From Lamprobacter modestohalophilus (GTDB taxonomy: Bacteria > Pseudomonadota > Gammaproteobacteria > Chromatiales > Chromatiaceae): DNA of 64,000 nucleotides. Location: positions 84,420 to 148,419 of the forward strand of contig NZ_NRRY01000006.1 in NCBI RefSeq assembly GCF_016583905.1, given 5' to 3'. The translations under genes were made by a program, and so were the position numbers. This document shows positions 21,022 to 30,489 of the stretch, in pieces (within the stretch, counting starts at the first letter, position 1; every line of letters starts with the position of its first letter). Under the pieces are notes generated by a model. It saw nothing but the letters and a program-made list of their open reading frames with translations. It was not told the DNA's origin and did not search any database.

Positions 21022-22832
21022 TCGATGATCTCCGTCTTCTTGAAGGGTCGGAAGGGATAGCCCTCGCCGGACAATGCCCAATTATAGAATTCGATGTAGT
21101 TCAGCCGCAGGCCATGCACCACGCCGCTGACCAGCCCGAGCGCCAGATTCAGGCTATGCCCGATCAGCAGCAGGAGGATCTGCAGCAGCAGCCCTAGGCC
21201 AGGGACATCGGCATCGACCTGCACGGCCAGATCATTGAAGGTCAGCGCCAGCGAGGCCGAGGCGAGACCAAGCGCGAACAGCCGCAGATAAGACAGCGTG
21301 TCGCCGAAGATCTTGGTCACCTGCGACAGCGCCAGCAGCCCGTCGAGGACGCGCATCAGCACTGAGCCGAGGCCCGTGATCGGGCGCGCACTGCTGCCAA
21401 AGAACACCATCGCGAGGCCGATCGCAATCCCGCCGTAGCCGACCAGCTCGATGGTCGCGGCCTGTTCCGGTGGCGCCAAGGTCAGCCCAAGCCAGAGCCC
21501 GAAACCGCTCAGCGCGACCAGGCTCCAGCCGATTGGCGCCAGCGCTTGCAGTCGTGGCCAGAGGTTGCCGACCCGCACTAGGTTGGCCAGCACCAGATGC
21601 AGCACGCCGATGCCGACCGAGAGTCGCATCATGCTGTCGAAGTCCTGGATGTCGAGCAGGTGCAGTTGGGCGGGCAGGCTTTCGGGCGGCGGCGCCACCC
21701 CGAAGTAGCTGCCGACCAGCACGCCCCAGGCGAAGGAGGTCGCGGCGATGCTGCTCGCGAGCACGCGGAAGCGACGTCCCTTGTTCGAACTGCCGAGCTT
21801 GCGCCAGAACAGCAGCAGCCCGAGGCCGAGCAGGGCGGCGTAGCCGGCATCCGAGAGGATCATCGCGAAGAAGAGCGCGAACGAGAAAAACAGGATGCGG
21901 CTCGGGTCGAAGCTGTCGTAGGCCGGCATCTGGTAGAAGCCGACCAGATCCTCACCGGCGCCGAGCGGTTCCGGATTGGTCAGTAAGGTCGGCGGTGCGT
22001 CGCCCGGCGCTGGGTCTTCGATCAGCAGCGCCAGCCCCTGCTCGGCGGCGAGGGCCTCCACCGCCGGGACCTGCGGCACGCCGACCCAGCCTTGCACCGC
22101 GAACAGGCCATCGGCGTCGAGGGTCAGACTCTGGGCGTGGGTCAGTACGGCCTGATCCTCGGCGCGGGCAAAGTGCTTGCTGAGCAGGTAGATCCAGCGG
22201 GTCAGGGCGCGCCGATCGGCCTCCAGCGCCTCCAGCTCCAGCTCGGCGGCCTCGAGCTGCTGCTCGACCTGGCTCAGCGATAGGGCGCCGGTGTGGGTGC
22301 GCGGCACCGGCAGCGCGTCGGCTGGCGGCTCCTCCGGCGCGATCACGACCAAGAACGCCTCGCGGTTGTCTTGGTGCACCACCTGCCAGGGCAGCTCCAG
22401 GTCTTCGAGCTCTTTCAGTCGTCGCAACGGCACCGAGTAGAACCAGAGCTTTTCGCCCGCCAGCGCCTCGCCCGGCGGCAGGCTGAAGTCGCCCCAGGGC
22501 GCGAGATCCTTGGCGCGCTGGGCGAGGGCGTCGCGACGGTCGAGGGTGGCGCGGATCTGATCCTTATTGGCAAGCACCGACCGGATGGTCGTGGCCAAGT
22601 CGAAGTCGGCCTCGTTGTGCACCTGCCGCCGCTTTTCCGGCTCATCGACCAGATAGCGCAACGCCTGTCGCGCCTCGACGGCGTGCTCCGGTGGCAGCGT
22701 TTCCGGCTGCGATGAGGCGGGCGCGAGCGGCACCAGATGCAGGCAGCCGAGCGCCTGCAGCCGGTCCATCACGGCCTGCTTTTGATCTTGGCTGCCGACC
22801 AGCGACAGCCGCTTCAGTGGCTCAATGGCCAT
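21018..22832 (-). CDS. ntpI: V/A-type ATPase membrane subunit I (a subunit)
   Basis: 604 residues. The cytoplasmic N-terminal half (from KRLSLVGSQDQKQAVMDRLQ) forms the stator arm. The C-terminal half has about seven membrane helices and the key ion-channel segment GDTLSYLRLFALGLASASLA with its essential arginine. It starts one base after subunit D ends and overlaps subunit K by an ATGA. Confidence 0.94.
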   Translation of the reverse strand: MAIEPLKRLSLVGSQDQKQAVMDRLQALGCLHLVPLAPASSQPETLPPEHAVEARQALRYLVDEPEKRRQVHNEADFDLATTIRSVLANKDQIRATLDRRDALAQRAKDLAPWGDFSLPPGEALAGEKLWFYSVPLRRLKELEDLELPWQVVHQDNREAFLVVIAPEEPPADALPVPRTHTGALSLSQVEQQLEAAELELEALEADRRALTRWIYLLSKHFARAEDQAVLTHAQSLTLDADGLFAVQGWVGVPQVPAVEALAAEQGLALLIEDPAPGDAPPTLLTNPEPLGAGEDLVGFYQMPAYDSFDPSRILFFSFALFFAMILSDAGYAALLGLGLLLFWRKLGSSNKGRRFRVLASSIAATSFAWGVLVGSYFGVAPPPESLPAQLHLLDIQDFDSMMRLSVGIGVLHLVLANLVRVGNLWPRLQALAPIGWSLVALSGFGLWLGLTLAPPEQAATIELVGYGGIAIGLAMVFFGSSARPITGLGSVLMRVLDGLLALSQVTKIFGDTLSYLRLFALGLASASLALTFNDLAVQVDADVPGLGLLLQILLLLIGHSLNLALGLVSGVVHGLRLNYIEFYNWALSGEGYPFRPFKKTEIIE

Positions 22833-22833
22833 C

Positions 22834-23439
22834 TTAGCCTAGCCCCTCCGCGGCACGTTTCTTCTTGGCGATCTTCGAGCGCACCACGGCGGCGCGCTCG
22901 GCATCGGAGAGCGCGATGCGGATGCGCTTGATGTTGGCCCGAGTCTGCGGGATCAGTACCTTGTCGAACAGATTCACGCGCTGGGTCACGGTGCGCACGG
23001 CCTGGTCCAGCAGTGCCAGACGTTGCTCGGCGAGCAGCAGCTCGATGCGCAGCCACAGCGCCTCGCGCAGCTTGTCGACCAGTGGCTCGATCCAGTGCGG
23101 CTTTGATAGGTAGCCATAAGGTCGCACCGCGATCTTCAGCTCGGCCAGCGTCGGTAGCCAGGTGCCCATGCGGTTCTCGCGCCCAAGCTCGACCTGTTCG
23201 ACTCGGACCAATCCGGCCAGGTCGACCTCATGGTTGGCGAGCATCGGCAGGGTCTCGGCAACGCGCTGCCGCACCGCCTCCAGCTTGGCCTCGAGCTCGC
23301 GCTGCTCGGCCTGCGCCCGCGCGCGCTCGCCCATTAGCTGCTTGCGCTTCATGTCCAGCGAGGGCAGGAACTGCTGATAGCTCTTCAGCTGCTGCGACTG
23401 CTGCGACAGCGAGGATTTGCTGAGCGAGACCTTGGCCAT
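22834..23439 (-). CDS. ntpD: V/A-type ATPase subunit D
   Basis: 201 residues forming the central rotor shaft. It is a long antiparallel coiled coil, with N-terminal LPSLDMKRKQLMGERARAQA and C-terminal VNLFDKVLIPQTRANIKRIR, both conserved in subunit D. It lies five bases after subunit B and one base before subunit I, a tight operon arrangement. Confidence 0.94.
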   Translation of the reverse strand: MAKVSLSKSSLSQQSQQLKSYQQFLPSLDMKRKQLMGERARAQAEQRELEAKLEAVRQRVAETLPMLANHEVDLAGLVRVEQVELGRENRMGTWLPTLAELKIAVRPYGYLSKPHWIEPLVDKLREALWLRIELLLAEQRLALLDQAVRTVTQRVNLFDKVLIPQTRANIKRIRIALSDAERAAVVRSKIAKKKRAAEGLG

Positions 23440-23444
23440 GAGGT

Positions 23445-24800
23445 TTAAGACGCTGCGCCGGCGGCCTCACGCGGAAAATACTTGTCGATCAGCTGCTGCT
23501 TCATCAATAGCTCTTCCGGATCGAAGCACTCGGCCATGGTCTGCCAGCAGAGATCCAGCGCTTTTTCTAGCGGCAGGCTGACATTGATGTCCATGAACCG
23601 CTCCCGAAATAGGTCGCCGAAGCGCAGCAGCTTCTCATCGAAGTCGCTCAGCTCGAAGGCCATCGCCTGCTTCTGTTGCGCATCCTTGGCGCCGGAGTAG
23701 AAGCGGATCATGGTGTTCATGACCTGGCCATGATCCTCGCGCGTGACCTTGCCGATCACATGCTGTTTCAGGCGCGACAGGCTGCCGAATGGATCGAGCA
23801 CACCATCGTGCAGATAGAACTGACCCTCGGTGATGTAGCCGGTGTTATCCGGCACCGGATGGGTCACATCGCCGCCCGGCATGGTGGTCACGGTGAGGAT
23901 GGTCAGCGAGCCGCCTTCGCGATAGTCAGCGGCCTTCTCGTAGCGGCGCGCCAGCTGCGAGTAGAGATCGCCCATGTAGCCGCGGTTCGAGGGTACCGCT
24001 TCCATGGCGATGCCGACCTCTTTCATGGCATCAGCGTAGGCGGTCATGTCGGTCAGCAGCACCAGCACGCGCTTGCCTTCCTCGAGCGCGAACTTCTCGG
24101 CCACCGCTAAGGCCATGTCCGGCACCAGAAGGCGCTCGACCACCGGGTCGGCGGAGAGGTTCACGAACATCACCGTGCGGGCGAAGATGCCGGCATCCTC
24201 GAACTGGCGACGGAAGAAATAGTAGTCGTCGAAGATCAGGCCGAGACCGCCGAAGACGATGATATCGGCATCGGCCTGCACGCCGATGCGCGCCAGCAGC
24301 TGGTTGTAGGGCTCGCCAGCAACCGAGAAGATCGGGATCTTCTGGCTCTCGACCAGGGCGTTGAAGACATCGATCATCGGCACGTCGGTGCGGATCATCT
24401 TCGACGCCAGCAGCCGCCGCGCCGGATTCACCGAGGGGCCGCCGGTCGGGATCTTGGGCTCGTCATCCAGCTCGGGGCCGGCATCGAGCAGGCCGCCATC
24501 GCCGCGAAAGACCCGGCCAAGGATGTTTGTCGAGTAGGCCGCGCGCATCGCATGGCCGAGAAATTGCACGGTCGAGGCGGTCGAGACGCCCTTGGTGCCG
24601 GAGAACACCTGCAGCGAGACCTGCTCGCGATCGATCTTGATCACCCGCGCTAGCGAGCGGAAGCCGTCAACGCCTTCGACCAGCGCCAGATCGTCATAGG
24701 CGATGGTCGGCGCCTCGGCGCTGGCGCGTGCGACGCGCACCTTGAGCAGATCGCCGACGATCTCGACGATGTCGGTGTAGCGGGTCAGTGTGTGGGCCAT
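23445..24800 (-). CDS. ntpB: V/A-type ATPase regulatory subunit B
   Basis: 451 residues. This is the non-catalytic nucleotide-binding-fold subunit that alternates with A. It lacks a P-loop lysine motif, as B subunits do (the region reads IFSVAGEPYNQLLARI). LLTDMTAYADAMKEVGIAME, RGYMGDLYSQLARRYEKA and DVTHPVPDNTGYITEGQFYL are signature stretches. It is the first gene of the operon here; AGAGGAAACCGC just before the ATG is a good ribosome binding site. In the usual chlamydial-type operon, B follows A. Confidence 0.95.
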   Translation of the reverse strand: MAHTLTRYTDIVEIVGDLLKVRVARASAEAPTIAYDDLALVEGVDGFRSLARVIKIDREQVSLQVFSGTKGVSTASTVQFLGHAMRAAYSTNILGRVFRGDGGLLDAGPELDDEPKIPTGGPSVNPARRLLASKMIRTDVPMIDVFNALVESQKIPIFSVAGEPYNQLLARIGVQADADIIVFGGLGLIFDDYYFFRRQFEDAGIFARTVMFVNLSADPVVERLLVPDMALAVAEKFALEEGKRVLVLLTDMTAYADAMKEVGIAMEAVPSNRGYMGDLYSQLARRYEKAADYREGGSLTILTVTTMPGGDVTHPVPDNTGYITEGQFYLHDGVLDPFGSLSRLKQHVIGKVTREDHGQVMNTMIRFYSGAKDAQQKQAMAFELSDFDEKLLRFGDLFRERFMDINVSLPLEKALDLCWQTMAECFDPEELLMKQQLIDKYFPREAAGAAS

Positions 24801-25018
24801 GCGGTTTCCTCTTGGCGCAGTTCGGTGTCCGACGACAGTCGGCGCCCTCGCTTGCGGATGCCTACGTTAGACCGCCTTGAGCTGGACTGCAATCTCAGTT
24901 CTGTGTCCGTCTCTGGTGATGCGTAACGATCAGCGGCTCCCTAGATCCCTCAACCTCCGGCTGCTCCGTATCGTTTCCGAATCGGCGGGCAAGGTCCTGT
25001 TTGCGCTGATAAGCTATC

Positions 25019-25325
25019 ATGATGAAAGCTGAGCCGCTTCTATCGTATCGCCAGCAATTGACCGCATCCCTCTTCAAGGAGATCAGCGTCTGGCGTCTAC
25101 CGCAGCCGCTCGTTGGAAGCTCGCATCCTTAACAAATACCGATTGGCGCTGGTCAGTGGCGATCAATGCGTCCTGCGATACGACAACGAGCGCGGAAAAG
25201 GCGATCACAAGCACATCGGTGATCAGGAATACGCGTTGACCTTTAGCTCAATGCCGCAGCTCCTGATCGATTTCGACCGCGATATCCAGTGCTGGAGCCA
25301 GACCCATGAGCACGCTGATGATTGA
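25019..25325 (+). pseudogene. DUF6516-type toxin, frameshifted
   Basis: The first frame reads MMKAEPLLSYRQQLT, then EISVWRLPQPLVGSSH, and stops. From about 25125 the next frame continues as LNKYRLALVSGDQCVLRYDN and ERGKGDHKHIGDQEY. Removing one C from the run at 25126-25127 would join them as GSSHLNKYRLAL, which aligns with GSAHRFKYRLVL of the intact paralog at 29980-30255. So the toxin gene carries a one-base insertion. The antitoxin-like gene overlaps its last 20 bases. Confidence 0.75.
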
Positions 25326-25653
25326 AGTCGCGAGCGAGGAAGAAGCGCTCGCTCAAGCGATCTCATCGCTAGAGCAGGATACACCGCAACCGCCTCGCTA
25401 CTTGTTTACGACGCAAGAGGGTTTGCTCGATACGCTGACCAGTCATCGCTTTGCCATCCTGAAGGCGTTGGCGGGAGCTGGTCCGATTGACATGCACGAG
25501 CTGGCCCGAAAGGTCGGTCGTGACCTGAGCGCGGTCCAGGCCGACACTCAGCGCCTGAGCGCGATTGGGCTGATCGATAAGACCGAGGGCGGCATGCTGC
25601 ACTTTCCCTATGATGCGATCGATATCCACCTCGGCTGGCGTGCAGCGGCCTGA
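25306..25653 (+). CDS. HVO_A0114-like winged-helix regulator (putative antitoxin 1)
   Basis: 115 residues with a winged-helix core: FTTQEGLLDTLTSHRFAILK, then GPIDMHELARKVGRDLSAVQ and LSAIGLIDKTEGG. It resembles the protein at 29625-29969 throughout. In both cases it follows a DUF6516-type gene, and such pairs are annotated as type II toxin-antitoxin modules. It is probably the antitoxin and an autorepressor. Here the toxin frame is broken. Function is inferred from family and pairing. Confidence 0.7.
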   Translation: MSTLMIEVASEEEALAQAISSLEQDTPQPPRYLFTTQEGLLDTLTSHRFAILKALAGAGPIDMHELARKVGRDLSAVQADTQRLSAIGLIDKTEGGMLHFPYDAIDIHLGWRAAA

Positions 25654-25752
25654 GGATGTCAGCTGTTGTGCGGCGACCTGAGCGGGGCTCTGCTCTGCAG
25701 GCCTCGGCGTGCTGGCGTACTATGCGACCTCCTTGCACTGCTGGATAGGACG

Positions 25753-28700
25753 ATGCCGAACGATCCGCTGAATGCCGACTCGACGTCTGCGTCGATACCA
25801 GATCCTGACCTTGCCGCTTTTGCGGAGACTGCAACGTTTAGCGAATCAACAGAGCCTGCCGATTCGGGTCAGCAAGCCGATCCGCTGCTGCTCGATAGCG
25901 AGCAGATCCAAGCGCTGGCGGAGCCATCGGTGGTGCGCGCCGGACTGCGGCATTGCAACGAACTGCGGGTCACAGCGCTCGATCGGTCGCCGAACGGCCT
26001 CTATGCTCGTGTTGAGGATGCTGAGACTGAGGAGCAGCTCGAGGTTGAGATTACCATCGACGCCGCTGATGCCGTGGAGGCTCATGCTGCTCCTGGCGCT
26101 GCGAGTGCTGCTGATGCTCCAGGCACTCCCGGTGTTGGGAGTGCTGCCGATGCTGCTGGTGTTGCCGGTACCGCGGATGAGGCCGATGAACTGGATGCTG
26201 AACGTGTTGCGGAAGGCGATGCCAATGCCACCAGGCGCACTATCGGCAGAGGCAACACCAGGCTGCTAGCCGGCTGCCAATGCGATGGCTGCGACGATGG
26301 CGTCTTTTGCGTCCACGCGATCGCCGCACTCTTCGCCTATGCCAAAGGTCAGGGCCAATCACCAAGCGACCCCGCGCTGCTCGCCGACGCCCAACGCTCG
26401 GCACTGGAGGAACGGCTGGCCAAGGCCCGCGCCGAGGTCCATGTCGAGCCGCTGTCAGACTCGGCCAAGGCGGCGGGCTATGGGCTGTGGCGGGCGCACT
26501 CGCTGCAATCGGCGACCCACTTCTCGAGCGATTACCGCGTCCATCTCCGCGCCTTCGATCGGCGCGCCAACTATTGCACCTGCCCAGATTTCGCCACCAA
26601 CGAGCTGGGCACCTGCAAGCACGTCGAAGCAGTCCTGCATCGGCTGCGCAAGCGCCGCGACTTTAAGCGCATCGCCCAGCAGCCGCCACCGCGCAGCGCG
26701 GTGTTCTTAGATTGGGAGGGCGCGCAGGCGCCGACTATCCGCCTACATCGCGGCGCCGAGACCGCGACCGACCTGCTGCCGCTGCTACAAGAGCATTTCG
26801 ACGCCGACGGCCGTTTCCGGCTGCGCCTGCCCGACGATTTTCTGCGCTTTGCCGACCAGGTCGCCGAGCGTGGCGATCTCGAGATCGGCGACGACGCCCT
26901 CGGCTACGCGCGCCGGCTGGCTGAGGATGCCGCGCGCGCGGTGCGAGCGGCCGAGATCGGCGAGCGGATTCGCGACAGCGGCGGTCGGCTGCCCGGGGTC
27001 CAGGCCAAGCTCTATCCCTATCAAACCGATGGCGTCGCCTTCCTCGCCGGTCGCGGACGCGCCCTGCTCGCCGACGACATGGGTCTGGGCAAGACCCTAC
27101 AGGCGATCGCCGCCGCCTATTGGCTGCATCGCAACGATGGCGTCGAGCGCGTGCTGGTGGTCTGCCCGGCCTCGCTGAAGCTGCAATGGGCGCGCGAGAT
27201 CCAGCGTTTCACCGACGTCGATGTGCAGGTCGTGCAAGGGCCGGTGGCGGCGCGCGGCGTGCAGTATCGCAAGGGACGCGGCTTCTACGTCGTCAACTAC
27301 GAGCTGGTGATGCGCGATCTCAGCATCATCAATGCTGACCTGCGTCCGGACTTGCTGATCCTCGACGAGGCCCAGCGCATCAAGAACTGGCGCACCAAGA
27401 TTGCCAGTGCGGTCAAGCAGATCGGCTCGCGCTACGCCTTCGTGCTCACCGGCACGCCGCTCGAGAATCGTCTTGAGGATCTCTACAGTCTGCTGCAGGT
27501 GATCGACCCGCGTGTGCTAGGTCCGCTGTGGCGCTACCTGGTCGATTTCCACATCACCGACGATCGCGGCAAGGTGCTCGGCTACCGCAATCTCTCCGAG
27601 CTGCGGCGGCGGCTGGCGCCGGTGATGTTGCGGCGCGATCGCAGCCTGGTGCGCGATCAATTGCCAGAGCGCATCCTGACCCGCGTCGATGTGCCGATGT
27701 CGGGGCTGCAGCAGGAGATCCACGACGACGCCATCAATGCCGCAGCGATCCTGGCGCAGATCATGAAGCGGCGCCCACTGACGCCGAGCGAGCAGAACCG
27801 GATGATGGCGGCGCTGCAACGGGCGCGGATGGCCTGCAACGCGGCGGCGCTGGTTGATCCGGAGCTGGCGCAGAAGCGGCACGGCAGCAGCGCGCCCAAG
27901 CTCGATGAGCTGGAGACGCTGCTTGATGAGGTGTGCCGCCTGGCTGGCCTCAAGGTCGTGGTCTTCTCGCAGTGGGCAGTGATGACCGAGCTGGTCGAGC
28001 AGCGTGTGCGCGCCATGCGGCTCGGCAGCGTGCGTCTGCATGGTGGCGTGCCGACCGCCAATCGCGGTGCCCTGATGGACCGCTTCCGCGACGATGACGC
28101 GATCCAGGTCTTCATCTCCACCGATGCCGGCGGTGTCGGCCTGAACCTGCAAAACGCTGCGGTGCTGATCAACCTGGATATCCCCTGGAACCCGGCGGTG
28201 CTCGAGCAGCGCATCGCGCGCGTGCATCGGCTTGGTCAGCGGCAGAAGGTGCAGGCGATCCTGCTGGTGGCGCCGGACTCCTATGAGGAACGGGTGCTGG
28301 GGCTGGTGCAGGGTAAGCGGGAGCTGTTCGACAACGTCGTGCACGCGGATGCGACCGAGGATGTGGTTAGCGTCTCCAAGCGGCTTGCTGAGGTGTTGGC
28401 GGATGATTTGACAGGGCCGTCGGGGCCGGCTGATCGACCGGTGGGACCGACAGCGGAGACCGATGAGGGCGCCGGGGCCAAGGGCGAGGGTGCATCGGGA
28501 ACCGACGAGACCGCGCAAGAGGGTCTGCCAGGGGCAGGGCTTGGCGACGCGCTGGAGAGCGAGCGAGCTGGCGAGACGGACGCCGCGGGTGCCGAAGCTG
28601 AGGAGACCGAGCGTGGCGGGCAGGCTGGTATCGCAGATACCGCTGGTTTTGCGGACAGAACTGGCGCGGAAACCGGCGCGGAGTCCGATGCTGCAGGCGC

Positions 28701-29547
28701 TGCTGGCACGGAAACTGGCACGGAGTCCGATGCTGCAGGCGCTGCTGGCACGGAAACTGGCACGGAGTCTAATGCGATAGGCACGGCTGGCGCTGAAACC
28801 CAAACCGAGTCCGATGCTGAGCAGGAGCTGCTTGCGGCCGAGTCTGCGCGGCGATCTTCGTCCTCCACGACAAGGCTGCGCCCAGACCTCGATGACGCGG
28901 TGCGCGATTGCGTGATCGCGCTGCAGACCCAATTCGGCGCGCGGATTCAGCGCATGCTCGCCCAGCGTCGCCGCGATAGCGGTCTTGGCGTGGGCATGGG
29001 CGGCCTACTGGTGGTGCTGGATCGAGTCGAAGAGACCGACGACGAGATCGCCGCCGGGCTGTCCGAGCGGGTGCCGGTCGCGCTGATCGATCGCCGCACC
29101 CTCGCGAGTCTAGGCCGACTCGGCGAGGCCTCGCCGGTAGCTGAGGCAGAGCCGGTGTTTGGCGCCGAGGTTGAAGATGCTAACGCCGGTGGCGCCCAGG
29201 AGGCACCAGTCGAGCCACCACTGCTGCGTAAGGCGCGTGAGGCCATCGATGCCGCGCGCATGCTGATCCAGCAGCGCTGCCCAGGGCCGGCGTTGGACCT
29301 GATGCTCTCCGGTCTGCTCGCCGCTGCCGCCCACCGCGTCGGCCGCGCTGATCCGCCGAGTCCATCGCAGGCCGGCATCTGGCTCTATGGCGAGGTGCTG
29401 CCAGCAGGTCTGCTGGAGCAGTCAGACATCGCGCTGCTGATGCGCGCCATCGCGCTGGGCCAAGGCGCCGATGCGGTGCCGGAGGGGCTACTGACGGCGC
29501 TCGCCGATGATGCGGCGGCCTTTATCGAGGGCGCTGCCAGCACTTGA
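25753..29547 (+). CDS. SNF2-family helicase with two SWIM zinc fingers
   Basis: 1264 residues. There are two SWIM-like fingers, CQCDGCDDGVFCVH (about 175-188) and CTCPDFATNELGTCKH (about 276-291). The SNF2 ATPase follows: ADDMGLGKTLQAI (440-452), DEAQ (538-541), LTGTPLENRLEDLYS, STDAGGVGLNLQNA (790-803) and RVHRLGQRQK. An acidic Ala/Gly/Thr/Glu-rich linker (about 880-1035) includes 14-residue repeats, and a helical tail follows. ATG 25753 is preferred to the longer frame from 25666 because GATAGGA precedes it. SWIM-SNF2 proteins remodel DNA-protein complexes, and their bacterial roles are poorly known. Toxin-antitoxin modules lie on both sides. Confidence 0.9.
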   Translation: MPNDPLNADSTSASIPDPDLAAFAETATFSESTEPADSGQQADPLLLDSEQIQALAEPSVVRAGLRHCNELRVTALDRSPNGLYARVEDAETEEQLEVEITIDAADAVEAHAAPGAASAADAPGTPGVGSAADAAGVAGTADEADELDAERVAEGDANATRRTIGRGNTRLLAGCQCDGCDDGVFCVHAIAALFAYAKGQGQSPSDPALLADAQRSALEERLAKARAEVHVEPLSDSAKAAGYGLWRAHSLQSATHFSSDYRVHLRAFDRRANYCTCPDFATNELGTCKHVEAVLHRLRKRRDFKRIAQQPPPRSAVFLDWEGAQAPTIRLHRGAETATDLLPLLQEHFDADGRFRLRLPDDFLRFADQVAERGDLEIGDDALGYARRLAEDAARAVRAAEIGERIRDSGGRLPGVQAKLYPYQTDGVAFLAGRGRALLADDMGLGKTLQAIAAAYWLHRNDGVERVLVVCPASLKLQWAREIQRFTDVDVQVVQGPVAARGVQYRKGRGFYVVNYELVMRDLSIINADLRPDLLILDEAQRIKNWRTKIASAVKQIGSRYAFVLTGTPLENRLEDLYSLLQVIDPRVLGPLWRYLVDFHITDDRGKVLGYRNLSELRRRLAPVMLRRDRSLVRDQLPERILTRVDVPMSGLQQEIHDDAINAAAILAQIMKRRPLTPSEQNRMMAALQRARMACNAAALVDPELAQKRHGSSAPKLDELETLLDEVCRLAGLKVVVFSQWAVMTELVEQRVRAMRLGSVRLHGGVPTANRGALMDRFRDDDAIQVFISTDAGGVGLNLQNAAVLINLDIPWNPAVLEQRIARVHRLGQRQKVQAILLVAPDSYEERVLGLVQGKRELFDNVVHADATEDVVSVSKRLAEVLADDLTGPSGPADRPVGPTAETDEGAGAKGEGASGTDETAQEGLPGAGLGDALESERAGETDAAGAEAEETERGGQAGIADTAGFADRTGAETGAESDAAGAAGTETGTESDAAGAAGTETGTESNAIGTAGAETQTESDAEQELLAAESARRSSSSTTRLRPDLDDAVRDCVIALQTQFGARIQRMLAQRRRDSGLGVGMGGLLVVLDRVEETDDEIAAGLSERVPVALIDRRTLASLGRLGEASPVAEAEPVFGAEVEDANAGGAQEAPVEPPLLRKAREAIDAARMLIQQRCPGPALDLMLSGLLAAAAHRVGRADPPSPSQAGIWLYGEVLPAGLLEQSDIALLMRAIALGQGADAVPEGLLTALADDAAAFIEGAAST
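28681..28790. repeat. 42-base in-frame tandem repeat in the SNF2 gene
   Basis: Units beginning GAGTCCGATGCTGCAGGC at 28681 and 28723 and a diverged third unit at 28765 encode a 14-residue Ala/Gly/Thr/Glu/Ser/Asp repeat in the acidic linker. Confidence 0.85.
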
Positions 29548-29624
29548 ATCCACGGTTTCCAGCAGGACGGATTGACTTGGCGGAACAACAATTTGTGAAG
29601 GATGGATCAACACATTGGCACCTC

Positions 29625-29969
29625 TCAGGCCGCAGCCTGACAATGCAGGTCGACTCGCACCTCGTCATAGGGCAAGAGCAATTTGCCGTCATCGGTCTTG
29701 TCGATCAATCCGCAGAGAACCATGCGCTGGGTATCGGTATGGACTCCCTTGACATCACGCCCGACACGCCGAGCCAGTTCGCGGACCCCGAGGGGGCCTG
29801 AGCCTAACAGCGCCTTGACGATGGCCCAACGGTTGGGGGTCAGCATGGAGAGTAGGCTTTCTTCGCTGTTGAACGAGTAAGCGCAGCCTTGGGGTTCGCC
29901 GCGGAAGGCTGCATCCAGCCGCGCTTTGACGGATTCCAGGTCTGAGACATTGATGATTAACGTCGCCAT
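29625..29969 (-). CDS. HVO_A0114-like winged-helix regulator (putative antitoxin 2)
   Basis: 114 residues and a paralog of the protein at 25306-25653: SFNSEESLLSMLTPNRWAIV, then GPLGVRELARRVGRDVKGVH and LCGLIDKTDDGKLLLPYDE. ATG 29969 (MATLIINVS) has AGGAG 7 bases upstream. The longer open frame to 29996 overlaps the toxin gene. It follows the DUF6516-type gene by ten bases, forming a toxin-then-antitoxin operon on the minus strand, in mirror image to the module at 25019-25653. Confidence 0.72.
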   Translation of the reverse strand: MATLIINVSDLESVKARLDAAFRGEPQGCAYSFNSEESLLSMLTPNRWAIVKALLGSGPLGVRELARRVGRDVKGVHTDTQRMVLCGLIDKTDDGKLLLPYDEVRVDLHCQAAA

Positions 29970-29979
29970 GGTTGACTCC

Positions 29980-30255
29980 TCACAAGCAGCTGACATCGGT
30001 CCAAAAGTCCTGAGTCAACTGTTTGAGGTTAGTAAATGAATAAGGAATCTCGTGGCTGCCAACATGCTTGTGATCCCCTTTGCTGGCTTCGTTGTCATAG
30101 CGCAGCACACAGACGCCATCGACAATCAAGACTAATCGGTACTTGAACCGATGTGCACTCCCTCGGAGCGGCGCCGGAAGTTCCCAGACGATAAGCTCAA
30201 CAAAGCGATCTGTTGCAAGCTCGAAGCGGTCTTTGAGGATCAAGGTTGCCGGCAT
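29980..30255 (-). CDS. DUF6516-type putative toxin (intact copy)
   Basis: 91 residues. Conserved positions of the family are VELIVWELPAPLRGSAHRFK, YRLVLIVDGVCVLRYDNEAS and KGDHKHVGSHEIPYSF. The D-N-E-x-x-K-G-D-H-x-H stretch is the likely active or metal site. It is paired with a winged-helix protein downstream. Activity in this family is not established to my knowledge; the toxin role comes from gene pairing. Confidence 0.7.
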   Translation of the reverse strand: MPATLILKDRFELATDRFVELIVWELPAPLRGSAHRFKYRLVLIVDGVCVLRYDNEASKGDHKHVGSHEIPYSFTNLKQLTQDFWTDVSCL

Positions 30256-30489
30256 GTTGTCAGTGTAACAACATCAGCAGTGTGCGGCTAGTTGCCCGGC
30301 GCTCACGTAGGAGTTCATTCACTGCTTGCGTGAAACATTCCAGTCACGTGACGCATGTCAAAACGACCTGGATGTGTTGTCTTTTTGGTTGAGTTTCTCG
30401 TCATCCAACCTCGAACGCTCTGTCGTGATCCAGTCATGAAATGCCCGCAGTGCGGCACTACGTCCATCTACTCGGCTGCGTTCGAGAAA

